Notes under the pieces: generated by a model
The model's database searches: none
Seen by the model: the letters and a program-made list of their open reading frames with translations, nothing else
Told to the model about the DNA's origin: nothing
Shown: positions 8,114 through 16,120 of the stretch, one piece after another
Position numbering within the stretch: position 1 is the stretch's first letter
Layout of the letters: each line of letters starts with the position of its first letter
Translations under genes and position numbers: made by a program
Source of the DNA: Candidatus Melainabacteria bacterium
Lineage (GTDB): Bacteria; Cyanobacteriota; Vampirovibrionia; Obscuribacterales; Obscuribacteraceae
NCBI GenBank assembly: GCA_017307165.1
Contig: JAFKGK010000002.1
Coordinates: 434,001-498,000, forward strand
Length of the DNA stretch: 64,000 bases
Direction: 5' to 3'

Positions 8114-9003
8114 TGACTGGCTGTCCAATGTCCAATATGCAAAATGATGATGACACTGGCTTTGGTGGCATTGTCCATGGCAACCACAGCTCGCTCACCT
8201 ATAACAGCTATCTGATGGTAGACCAGCTCAAAGAGCTGCAAGTCTGCCAGTCGGATCCTGCTCATCACGACGAGCCACTATTTATCATCATCCACCAGAC
8301 CTATGAGCTCTGGTTCAAGCTCATCATCCATGAGCTCGATCTGGTCATCGATCTGATGAGACAGGATAAACCCAGGCGCGCAAATCATTTTATGAAACGT
8401 GCCGTTGCTATCATGCGCATCCTCGTGCAGCAGATTCATATATTGGAGACTATGTCGCCGCGCGATTTCCTAGCTTTCAGGCACAAGCTCAATCCAGCCT
8501 CTGGTTTTCAATCATCACAGTTTCGCGAAATAGAATTTCTCGGCGGGCTTAAAGATTTGCGACTTTTAGAGCATTTCAAGGGTGATGCCTCGGCCTATGC
8601 CAATCTTACTCGCCGTTATCATGAGCCCTCATTGCAGGATGTTTTTTACGACCTTTTGGTACGCCATGGCTTTGATCTGCCTCGTCTCAATCCTCAACAA
8701 GAAAAGGACTCGCCCGATCTGGCCTCTACCTACGAAGAGACCCGCATCCAGTCGCTTACCAGACTCTATGACGACGAATCAAAAGACTCGCATGATATGC
8801 ACGACTTGCACGATCTAGCAGAGAGCTTTATCGATTTTGACGAGCTCATAGGTCTATGGCGGGTCAACCATGTTACTGTCGTTGAGCGTATCATCGGCTT
8901 TAGGCGTGGCACTGGCGGCTCCGAAGGAGTCGGCTATCTGCGCAGCACCCTACACAAAAAATGCTTTGCGGACCTCTGGAATCTACGCTCGGCACTAAAA
9001 TAG
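8113..9003 (+). CDS. kynA: Tryptophan 2,3-dioxygenase
   Basis: A haem enzyme that opens the tryptophan indole ring to N-formylkynurenine, first step of the kynurenine route. The 296 residues match bacterial forms. Signature stretches: HQTYELWFK with active-site His61, FRHKLNPASGFQSSQFREIE (122-141), and WRVNHVTVVERIIG with His253 as the expected axial haem ligand, followed by RRGTGGSEGVGYL. The start overlaps the upstream stop by one base; ATGs at 8128 and 8137 are alternatives. No kynurenine formamidase or kynureninase gene is seen nearby, so the fate of the product is open. Confidence 0.93.
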   Translation: MTGCPMSNMQNDDDTGFGGIVHGNHSSLTYNSYLMVDQLKELQVCQSDPAHHDEPLFIIIHQTYELWFKLIIHELDLVIDLMRQDKPRRANHFMKRAVAIMRILVQQIHILETMSPRDFLAFRHKLNPASGFQSSQFREIEFLGGLKDLRLLEHFKGDASAYANLTRRYHEPSLQDVFYDLLVRHGFDLPRLNPQQEKDSPDLASTYEETRIQSLTRLYDDESKDSHDMHDLHDLAESFIDFDELIGLWRVNHVTVVERIIGFRRGTGGSEGVGYLRSTLHKKCFADLWNLRSALK

Positions 9004-9008
9004 TTCTT

Positions 9009-9043
9009 AAATAGATTTTAAAATAGATCTCAAATAGATCTCA
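9009..9043. repeat. Three short direct repeats between kynA and the VOC gene
   Basis: AAATAGAT occurs at 9009, 9021 and 9032 (spacing 12 and 11 bases), the last two followed by CTC. They sit in the AT-rich 58-base gap between two plus-strand genes. It may be simple slippage; an operator is possible but not supported by symmetry. Confidence 0.5.
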
Positions 9044-9061
9044 AAAAATAAGAGACCCATC

Positions 9062-9388
9062 ATGACGAAAGCCCCGGAAATCAATGATCTCACAAAGATC
9101 GACCACATAGCCATACAGGTCAGAGATGGCAAGCTAGCGGAGACTGTTGACTTTTACCTGCAAAAATTTGCTTGCCAGGTCGAATACCAGGACGATACAT
9201 GGGCGCTTTTGGCATTTCAAAATATCAAGCTTGCCTTTGTCATACCTGCACAACACCCGCCGCACATTGCCATTGTCTCGCCCGAGGCAGAGTCTTTTGG
9301 AGCCCTCAAGACCCATCGCGATGGGACACGCTCTGTTTATGTCGACGACCCATCAAGCAACAAACTAGAAATAATGGCGCCTTACTAA
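9062..9388 (+). CDS. VOC (glyoxalase/bleomycin-resistance fold) protein
   Basis: 108 residues in one VOC module. It opens with KIDHIAIQVRD, the first beta strand with the usual metal-position His, then a helix carrying DFYLQKF. The second half has HIAIVSP and ends VYVDDPSSNKLEIMAPY, the common VOC terminus whose Glu is a metal ligand position. The enzyme class cannot be assigned: these folds include dioxygenases, isomerases and binding proteins. It lies between tryptophan dioxygenase and an FAD oxidoreductase in one plus-strand run, so a small-molecule redox or ring-cleavage job is plausible. Confidence 0.8.
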   Translation: MTKAPEINDLTKIDHIAIQVRDGKLAETVDFYLQKFACQVEYQDDTWALLAFQNIKLAFVIPAQHPPHIAIVSPEAESFGALKTHRDGTRSVYVDDPSSNKLEIMAPY

Positions 9389-9414
9389 GTCTCAATAAAG
9401 ATCGGGGTTAATCA

Positions 9415-10722
9415 GTGGAAGCAATCATCAAATCTGATGGCGCAGCCTACGACGTCATCATCATAGGTGGTGGCCTGGCTGGATTGTCATGCGCAGTCAA
9501 TCTCTTTGAACGCGGCTACAAGCCCCTCATACTCGAAGCCTCCGATGGCATTGGCGGTCGCATTCGCACCGATGATCTAGATGGTTACAAGCTTGATCGT
9601 GGTTTTCAAGTATTTTTGACGCGTTATCCAGAAGCCGCGCGCATACTCGACTACAAAAAGCTCAATCTTGCCAATTTTAAAGCAGGCGCCATAGTCAGGG
9701 CAAAGGGTCGATTTATCAAGGTGTCAGATCCTTTCCGCGAGCCACAGGCCTTTGTCTCGATGCTTGTTTCGGATATCGCTCCTATGCATGACAAAGTCAA
9801 GATCGCTTATTTAAGGCAATCTCTAATCAATTGCCCATTGCAAGAGATTTTTAGAAAGAGCGAAAAAACCATCCAGCAAGCCCTGGAAGACTATGGCTTC
9901 TCGAGCCTGATGATCAACAGATTTTTCCGTCCATTTTTTGGTGGCATTACCCTGGATCCGAGCCTGGGGACCTCCAGCCGTATTTTTGACTTTATATATA
10001 AGATGATGGCCGAAGGCAATGTTGCCGTCCCGGCTCTCGGGATGGGCAGCCTGACCGCTCAATTGGCCAGCCGTCTACCGCCAGAGTGCATCAGGCTATC
10101 CACTAAAGTAGAGTCTGTTGATAAGGACAAAAATTTTGTGACTTTGGCCGATGGGAAAGGCAGCCAGATCGAAGCCAGGGCAATAGTGGTGGCAGCAGAG
10201 GGCCCCGAAGCGGCTCGACTACTAGGCCTCCCTGACCCTGGGTCTAGACAGGCGATTTGTATGTATTTTGCTTGCGACAAAGACAAGGCTCCCACTGACG
10301 AGCCCATGCTCATCCTCAATGGACAATTGGAGGATGGGGGACCAATCAACAACCTGGCCGTGATGTCCAATGTCTCGTCGCATTATGCGCCAAAAGACAA
10401 GGCTCTAATCAGCGTCACCGTGCTAGAGCATCAAGGCAGGTCCGATACAGATCTGCTCCAGGCAGTCATCGAGCAATTACAAGATTGGTATGGCAAACAA
10501 GTATCCACTGACTGGCATCACCTCAGGACATATCGCATCCACCATGCTCAGCCGGACCAGTCGCCGGGTAGTCTCGAGCCTCCCTCAAGACCGGTCGGCA
10601 TAGCCCACCAGCTCTATGTTTGCGGCGATCACCGCGAGACCGCCTCGATCAACGGCGCGATTGCTTCTGGACGCAAGGCAGCTCTGGCGGCAATCCAAGA
10701 CCTCAAGATACCGCATTCTTGA
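9415..10722 (+). CDS. FAD-dependent amine oxidoreductase / phytoene-desaturase-like protein
   Basis: 435 residues starting at a GTG (9415) with GGGG nine bases upstream. An N-terminal dinucleotide-binding motif DVIIIGGGLAGLSCA (about 14-28) is followed by ILEASDGIGGRIRTD, the ADP-binding and GG motifs of flavin amine oxidases. Near the C-terminus CGDHRETASINGAIASGRKAA closes the FAD domain. It resembles the NAD(P)/FAD protoporphyrinogen-oxidase / carotene-desaturase group; the substrate is unknown. It is 26 bases after the VOC gene and about 56 bases before the kinase gene. Confidence 0.82.
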   Translation: MEAIIKSDGAAYDVIIIGGGLAGLSCAVNLFERGYKPLILEASDGIGGRIRTDDLDGYKLDRGFQVFLTRYPEAARILDYKKLNLANFKAGAIVRAKGRFIKVSDPFREPQAFVSMLVSDIAPMHDKVKIAYLRQSLINCPLQEIFRKSEKTIQQALEDYGFSSLMINRFFRPFFGGITLDPSLGTSSRIFDFIYKMMAEGNVAVPALGMGSLTAQLASRLPPECIRLSTKVESVDKDKNFVTLADGKGSQIEARAIVVAAEGPEAARLLGLPDPGSRQAICMYFACDKDKAPTDEPMLILNGQLEDGGPINNLAVMSNVSSHYAPKDKALISVTVLEHQGRSDTDLLQAVIEQLQDWYGKQVSTDWHHLRTYRIHHAQPDQSPGSLEPPSRPVGIAHQLYVCGDHRETASINGAIASGRKAALAAIQDLKIPHS

Positions 10723-10778
10723 TAAGATAATTGTTTTTAAAGACCACTGGACAATTATCAGCAAAAGCAAATCAAAAC

Positions 10779-12884
10779 ATGACCTTCGACGGCCAACCTC
10801 AGACAGCAAAGAAAAAAATCTGCCCTGTCTGCAAAAACGAGTTTCCCGCCAATCAGAGCGTTTGTCCTACAGACCGCTCCATGCTCATGTTTGCTCAAAG
10901 AGACGAGCTGATCGGCACCATACTCAATGACCGTTACCGTGTCATATCCGAGGTCGGACGAGGCGGCATGTCCATAGTCTACAAGGGCTTGCACGAGATG
11001 ATGGATCGCGTTGTGGCCATCAAGATGCTGCAATCCCAGCATGTGACCGACCAGCTATCGATCAAGAGATTTCAACAAGAAGCCCAGGCGGCCTCCCATC
11101 TCCAGCACCCTCACGTAATCACCGTTTATGACTGCGGCGTCGTAGCATCTGGCCAGCCTTACATAGTCATGGACTTTTTAGAAGGCATGAGCCTTTCGGA
11201 CGTGGTTAAAGAAGAAAACCATCTGGCGCATCAAAGAGCGCTGCCTATCTTTATACAGGCATGCGACGCACTCGAGCATGCTCATCAGAAGGGCGTCATT
11301 CATCGCGATCTCAAGTCAAGCAATATCATGCTCGTCGAGGTAGAAGGTCGCCGAGACTTTGTCAAAGTCGTCGACTTTGGCATTGCCAAGCTCACCAATG
11401 CCTCTGGCAAGCAGCAACAAAATCTCACGCAGACTGGCGAGATCTTTGGCAGCCCTATCTATATGAGCCCTGAGCAGTGTCTCGGTCAGCAGTTGGATAC
11501 CAGATCGGATATTTATTCGATGGGTGCAGTCCTATACGAAACTCTGACCGGTGTGCCACCACTCATGGGTGACACCATCTATGCCACTATGAAAATGCAC
11601 GTCTCGCAGATGCCAGAGCCGTTTTCGGCAGTGAGACCTGATTTGCGCATCCCGGATGCGCTTGAGCGCATAGCTTTTAGAGCCCTGGCCAAAAAGCCCG
11701 AGCAACGTTATCAGTCCATGCAAGAAATGCGCGATGCTCTCGATCAGTGCGTTGCATCACAGTTTGAGACAGGCTCGATGCCCAGTCTGATCAGCGCGCC
11801 TCCGTCTATGGGTTTTGGCTTTGGGACAACCATCCCTCCTCAAGACGCAGGCGGCGAAGAGCTCGATCTTACAGGCGGTCTTTTTGGTAATCAGACTCAA
11901 GTCTCTACTTCAGCTATCAAAAAAGAAGCCTCGGCTCCATATATAACCGGTCCCGAACCCAAAAAGACAGCCTCCAACAAAGCCAAGACGGCATCGCACC
12001 GGACTACTGGTGCAGCCTCATCGGCCGGCTCCAAAACGGCCGGAGTCGAAGGCCGCAAGACTGGCGTGCGCAAGCCTGCTGCGGCTGACAAAAAAAAGCA
12101 GGTCGCGCCGGCCTGGCTAAAAAAATTGCAGGATCCAAAAGTCCTGATGATCGCCGCCGCAGCTATTCTCGTCCCAGCAGCAGGCACGGGCCTGGTCCTA
12201 TATCTAAACTCCCTGGGCAATGACAATCCTTTTGCCTTGCAAAAGAGCATAGAGGGTGTCATCTATTACTATCGCAGCCCGACAAAAGATCCTGACAATC
12301 CAGAAAAAGAGCTGCCCGGACTGCTCTACGCCAAGGCGCCCAAGGATCCCAAGCCGGTCAAATTTGATCTTTCTCAGATCAATATTGCCGACTACTGCAG
12401 CCAAAAGGACATGCAGGATCTGCAGGTCGGCACCGTCTGGAATATCAGATTTCACAAGGGTCCCAACAATACAATGATCATGGAGGCCGGTGGACTCGAG
12501 GAGAAAAAGCATTCAGAAGTCGAAGACGCCCGCATCACCCTCAATCAATTTCTCGAATTTCTCAATAGCAAAAACTACACCAAGGCCTATGGACTGACCA
12601 CAAATGCCTGGCAGCAAAAGCCTACTGGTGGCGATGATTTTCTTGCCTATTTCACCAATCAGCCTCATTTTCAGCCTGACTTTGTCACCAAAGGCGTGCC
12701 TCCATACGCTCTCAAAGTCGTCAAGGCCGAGAAGGCAGCCGTGGATATCCTCATTGACGGTCACTATATTTTTGACGAAAACCAGATCTACAAGGCTCAG
12801 TTGATCAATGAGGATCAAAAATGGAAAATTGCCGCCTTTATGGACGTCAACTCGGATCAATGGAGCAAAACTTTGCAGGACTAA
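10779..12884 (+). CDS. Zinc-ribbon Ser/Thr protein kinase with one membrane span and an outer domain
   Basis: Numbered from the ATG at 10779; a TTG at 10731 would add 16 residues and neither start has a strong ribosome site. Residues 15-32 are a ribbon CPVC-x10-CPTD, where Asp replaces the fourth Cys. The kinase domain (about 53-325) keeps the Gly loop GRGGMS, the AIK lysine (82), HRDLKSSN (175), DFG (199) and SPEQ. A Lys/Ala/Thr-rich linker leads to a membrane span at about 455-476. The remaining 225 residues are predicted outside and end in an NTF2/DUF4878-like stretch (LNQFLEFLNSKNYTKAYGLT). This is a PknB-like transmembrane layout, sensing outside and phosphorylating inside. The target is unknown. 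Confidence 0.88.
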   Translation: MTFDGQPQTAKKKICPVCKNEFPANQSVCPTDRSMLMFAQRDELIGTILNDRYRVISEVGRGGMSIVYKGLHEMMDRVVAIKMLQSQHVTDQLSIKRFQQEAQAASHLQHPHVITVYDCGVVASGQPYIVMDFLEGMSLSDVVKEENHLAHQRALPIFIQACDALEHAHQKGVIHRDLKSSNIMLVEVEGRRDFVKVVDFGIAKLTNASGKQQQNLTQTGEIFGSPIYMSPEQCLGQQLDTRSDIYSMGAVLYETLTGVPPLMGDTIYATMKMHVSQMPEPFSAVRPDLRIPDALERIAFRALAKKPEQRYQSMQEMRDALDQCVASQFETGSMPSLISAPPSMGFGFGTTIPPQDAGGEELDLTGGLFGNQTQVSTSAIKKEASAPYITGPEPKKTASNKAKTASHRTTGAASSAGSKTAGVEGRKTGVRKPAAADKKKQVAPAWLKKLQDPKVLMIAAAAILVPAAGTGLVLYLNSLGNDNPFALQKSIEGVIYYYRSPTKDPDNPEKELPGLLYAKAPKDPKPVKFDLSQINIADYCSQKDMQDLQVGTVWNIRFHKGPNNTMIMEAGGLEEKKHSEVEDARITLNQFLEFLNSKNYTKAYGLTTNAWQQKPTGGDDFLAYFTNQPHFQPDFVTKGVPPYALKVVKAEKAAVDILIDGHYIFDENQIYKAQLINEDQKWKIAAFMDVNSDQWSKTLQD

Positions 12885-12965
12885 AATTAAATTGTTGTAT
12901 TACACCGTCACACAAGGCAAAATATCAATCTACGCATTTACTGTGTGCAGGCCCTCGGGCAATAC

Positions 12966-12971
12966 TATAAT
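12966..12971 (+). promoter_or_regulatory. Possible -10 box for the 47-residue membrane protein gene
   Basis: A perfect TATAAT lies 83 bases before the start at 13054, in the gap after the kinase stop. No good -35 is seen at 16-18 bases, so this is a weak call. Confidence 0.3.
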
Positions 12972-13053
12972 TAGTACGAGTTTAATAGTCCGAGCAAAGC
13001 TGCCTCGATTTGATCAGACAAACCCAGCCCATTACCAATGTTAGGAGTGCGAT

Positions 13054-13197
13054 ATGGAAAACAGCAATTTTGTGCCGATGGCGATCGTCTTTTCGGGCAT
13101 CATCATCTTGCCTATCATCATTATTAGACTGGCCAAATCGATGAAGGTCCTCAAGGACAAAAAAGAAGCGGCCGCTGCAACCGAAAAGAACAGCTAG
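13054..13197 (+). CDS. 47-residue single-pass membrane protein
   Basis: A short frame supported by a good ribosome site (TTAGGAG, then seven bases, then ATG at 13054) and a terminator right after it (13222-13252). The protein begins MENSNFVPM, has one strongly hydrophobic segment of about 17-19 residues (AIVFSGIIILPIIIIRLA), then a basic and Ala-rich tail with KKEAAAATEKNS. Predicted topology is a short outer N-terminus and a cytoplasmic charged tail. No family was recognised. It may be a small regulator or subunit of a membrane complex, but nothing in the sequence says which. Confidence 0.7.
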   Translation: MENSNFVPMAIVFSGIIILPIIIIRLAKSMKVLKDKKEAAAATEKNS

Positions 13198-13221
13198 TCC
13201 GATATCCAATCAGGACCGCCA

Positions 13222-13252
13222 AATCCCGTCTCTAGTAGGCGGGATTTTTTTT
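13222..13252 (+). terminator. Intrinsic terminator
   Basis: Nine-pair stem AATCCCGTC / GGCGGGATT with one G-T pair, 7-base loop, then a run of T. It sits 25 bases after the 47-residue protein stop. Confidence 0.88.
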
Positions 13253-13302
13253 GCCAGGCCAGTCAAACCTGATTTGAACCGATCCATCTAATTTTGAATG
13301 AC

Positions 13303-13332
13303 AAAAAAAACCGCCCTCACAAAGAGGACGGT
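13303..13332 (-). terminator. Intrinsic terminator of the tRNA-Asn transcript
   Basis: On the minus strand ACCGTCCTC pairs with GAGGGCGGT (one G-T pair) around TTTGT, followed by eight T. It begins about ten bases past the tRNA 3' end. Confidence 0.85.
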
Positions 13333-13341
13333 CTTAAAAAT

Positions 13342-13413
<72 letters not shown>

Positions 13414-13541
13414 ATGAGCAACTTGTCTATATTAACACGCTTTATCTGTGGGTAAAGTACCTCCTTTATTTGCCGTAACAACTTTGGCTCTGGCATTGGG
13501 TATACTGTGCATTCAAAACACAGAGGATCATCCAGAGACCT

Positions 13542-14006
13542 ATGGGCATCTTTAGCCAGAGCAAGTCCGGCCGTGTGCAAGCTCAAGAAGCACAGGCCAT
13601 GGTCGAGTCCTACTATCAAAAGCGTGGACTCAACCCCCAGGATCATTTATTATCCGACGATCAGGGCATCGGCTATTGGCTGGTCGAAGGCTCCGCCAAG
13701 ATCTATATCTTCATTCAACCTGCCAGCAATGACTCAGGGGCGATACTACGCATCACCTCACCCATTATTTATCTGCCTGAGCGCAATCTCGAGGCTTTTT
13801 ATCGCAAATTGCTCGATTTAAATGGGACGCTTTCCTCTTGCGCTCTCAGCACGCACGAAGACATTGTGCTGGTGATCACACAGCGCCCGACCTTTGGTCT
13901 TGTCCAAGAAGAACTCGACGATTTGGTCTGGCATGTGGCCTATGTGGCCGACCTCTTGGATAACAAATTGGCATCCGAGTTTGGCTGCCGCATGTACAAG
14001 AGCTGA
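13542..14006 (+). CDS. YbjN-domain protein
   Basis: 154 residues with the alternating helix/strand plan of the YbjN / type III secretion chaperone-like fold: an N-terminal helix (AQAMVESYYQKRGL), strands around WLVEGSAKIYIFI and ILRITSPIIYLP, then a helix and VLVITQRP. YbjN proteins are small soluble regulators or chaperones common in cyanobacteria and enterobacteria; the molecular role is unsettled. The next gene starts six bases later, so it is cotranscribed with the CysQ-like phosphatase and RNase D. The ribosome site is weak. Confidence 0.7.
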   Translation: MGIFSQSKSGRVQAQEAQAMVESYYQKRGLNPQDHLLSDDQGIGYWLVEGSAKIYIFIQPASNDSGAILRITSPIIYLPERNLEAFYRKLLDLNGTLSSCALSTHEDIVLVITQRPTFGLVQEELDDLVWHVAYVADLLDNKLASEFGCRMYKS

Positions 14007-14011
14007 GCCTT

Positions 14012-14821
14012 TTGATCAAAGATCCGGTCCTCACTCCGCAAGACATCGATCATCTCGCACAAAAGATGCAAGAAGCAAGCTTGCTCGCAATTGCTATGGC
14101 AGATGGCATCGAACCGAGGTTTAAGACGGGTCCGGACGACCAGGTGACCGAGGCGGATATAGCTATTTCGGAGCTCTTATCCCAGGCGATAAGAGAAAGA
14201 TTTACCGATGATTGCGTAATCTCAGAAGAAGACGAAGAGCATCGGTTTGATGAAAATGCACGCAGGGTGTGGCTCATCGATCCCATTGACGGCACGCAAA
14301 ATTATATATTGCAAGATGGCCAATACTGCGTAATGCTTGGACTCTTGATCGATAGGCAGCCGGCTTTTGGTTTTGTTGCAGAGCCGGCCACCGGCACTTT
14401 GTACTTTGGTGGCCCTGGGCAGGGTGCTTTTCGCGAAAAAGACGGCATCAGGACCGCGATAAAGGCACTCGGAGCCTTTAACTATGATGGGCCAAAAAGA
14501 CTTACCATGGGCTCCCGCGACAGGAGACGCAATCCCTGGATCGGCGATATCGAACATGTAGAGATCGTCAAGACGGGTTCGATCGGGCTCAAGATCGTCA
14601 GGATGCTCGAGGACAAGGCCGATGTATTTGCACACCTTGGCTGCAAGCTCAAGGTCTGGGATACGGCAGGACCAGCAGCCCTGGCTCTGGGGGCCGGTTT
14701 GCAAGTTGGCACCATGGACTGGGACGGTCTGCACTTTGATTTGCCCAAACTTGCTCAGCAAGAAGTCGTAATCATGGGCAAACCAGGCGCACTCAAATGG
14801 TGCCGCGAAAATTTAAGATAG
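14012..14821 (+). CDS. Inositol monophosphatase family phosphatase (CysQ-like)
   Basis: 269 residues from a TTG start at 14012; no ATG occurs before residue 19. The lithium-sensitive phosphatase motifs are present: QVTEADIAI (44-52), SEED (71-74, metal-binding Glu), WLIDPIDGTQNYI (87-99, Asp90 and Asp93) and WDTAGPAALALGAG (215-228, Asp216). Members hydrolyse inositol phosphates, histidinol phosphate, fructose 1,6-bisphosphate or 3'-phosphoadenosine 5'-phosphate. The TEAD and SEE motifs lean to the CysQ (pAp) group, but this is not decisive. It is sandwiched between the YbjN gene and RNase D with gaps of five and three bases. Confidence 0.82.
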   Translation: MIKDPVLTPQDIDHLAQKMQEASLLAIAMADGIEPRFKTGPDDQVTEADIAISELLSQAIRERFTDDCVISEEDEEHRFDENARRVWLIDPIDGTQNYILQDGQYCVMLGLLIDRQPAFGFVAEPATGTLYFGGPGQGAFREKDGIRTAIKALGAFNYDGPKRLTMGSRDRRRNPWIGDIEHVEIVKTGSIGLKIVRMLEDKADVFAHLGCKLKVWDTAGPAALALGAGLQVGTMDWDGLHFDLPKLAQQEVVIMGKPGALKWCRENLR

Positions 14822-14824
14822 GAA

Positions 14825-16066
14825 ATGGGAAAAATGGACGCACGCAATAAGACACCCGAACAAGCTCTGGTCACGAGCGAGGCAGATCTAGCCAGGGTCA
14901 TGCAAAAGATCGAGGAGCAAAAGCTCTTTGGCATCGATCTCGAATTTATACCTGAGAGGACCTATTATCCGATCATCTGCTTGATCCAGTTGGCTGTGGC
15001 CGACGAGGTCTATCTTATCGATCCTCTCAAGCTCAAAGACAGACAGCTTGATCCATTATGGCAAGCCATGGCCGATCCGAGCATACTCAAGGTCTTGCAC
15101 GCGGCCAGCCAGGATCTCACGATCGCATATCAGCGCTCCGGCCTGATGCCCAAAAATATCTTTGACACACAGATCGCAGCAGGATTTTTAGGACTAGGCT
15201 ATCCCGCTGGATACGGCAAATTGCTGAGCTCGGTTTTTAATACACAATTGTCCAAGACCGAGTCATTTACAGATTGGCAGATGCGCCCTTTGACCCCTTC
15301 ACAGATCGAGTACGCGATCGGGGACGTCGAACACCTTTTGGGCCTCTATCGTCATCTGCACTCTCAGCTAAGCGAGGCCGGACGACTGTCCTGGGTCGAG
15401 GACGAATGCCGCTATTTTGAAAGGCAGGATTTTTATGTCAAAGAGCCAGGCAAAGAATTTCTCAAGATCAAGGGTGCTCAGGCTCTTGCCAGTCGCAAGC
15501 TGGCAGTATTGCAGGAGCTTTGCCGGTATCGAGAAGAAGAGGCCAAGCGCATAGACAAGCCACCAAGAACGGTGCTAAACGACAATATATTGCTCGAGAT
15601 AGCGCGCAAGCCTCCACAAAAGGTCGAGGACATCAAACGGATCAGGGGTATAAGGCCAGATCAATTGCATCATTTAGGCGACAAGATGATCCAGGCCGTC
15701 AAACGGGCTCTTGCTCTACCGGATGGTCAGTGCCCTCAATGGCCTGCTGGCAAGGCGCCTGCAAAAAGCGACGTCTTGATTGCCGATATCTTATATACGA
15801 TCCTCAAGCTAAGGGCTCAAGACTTTGAGCTTGCACCAGAGCTCATCGCCACCAGAGACGAGTTGCAATCCTTTGTGCGCTGGGCACGACAAATCGATGG
15901 GGATATCAGCCGGGCCGAGCAAGTGCAGGGGCCTTCTCTTTCCGAATCCTGGCGTCTCGAACTAGCCGGCAAGGAGCTATTGGCTATTCTCAATGGGGCA
16001 AGGGTCGATCTAACCATCAACCTCAAGAGCAATCACTCGCCGGTCAAGCTCAAGCTAAATGCATAA
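14825..16066 (+). CDS. rnd: Ribonuclease D (DEDDy exonuclease with HRDC)
   Basis: A 3'-5' exoribonuclease that trims tRNA precursors and other RNAs. The DEDDy catalytic set is complete: GIDLEF (Asp38, Glu40), HAASQDL (Asp97) and IEYAIGDVEHL (Tyr163, Asp167). Residues from about 210 to 290 form an HRDC nucleic-acid-binding domain, and a second weaker HRDC-like segment may follow. The length of 413 is slightly above the E. coli enzyme (375). It starts three bases after the phosphatase stop. Confidence 0.9.
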   Translation: MGKMDARNKTPEQALVTSEADLARVMQKIEEQKLFGIDLEFIPERTYYPIICLIQLAVADEVYLIDPLKLKDRQLDPLWQAMADPSILKVLHAASQDLTIAYQRSGLMPKNIFDTQIAAGFLGLGYPAGYGKLLSSVFNTQLSKTESFTDWQMRPLTPSQIEYAIGDVEHLLGLYRHLHSQLSEAGRLSWVEDECRYFERQDFYVKEPGKEFLKIKGAQALASRKLAVLQELCRYREEEAKRIDKPPRTVLNDNILLEIARKPPQKVEDIKRIRGIRPDQLHHLGDKMIQAVKRALALPDGQCPQWPAGKAPAKSDVLIADILYTILKLRAQDFELAPELIATRDELQSFVRWARQIDGDISRAEQVQGPSLSESWRLELAGKELLAILNGARVDLTINLKSNHSPVKLKLNA

Positions 16067-16120
16067 AATCTAAAACTGGGCAAAATATACCTAGATATCC
16101 GTAGCTATCTGGGGACAAAT

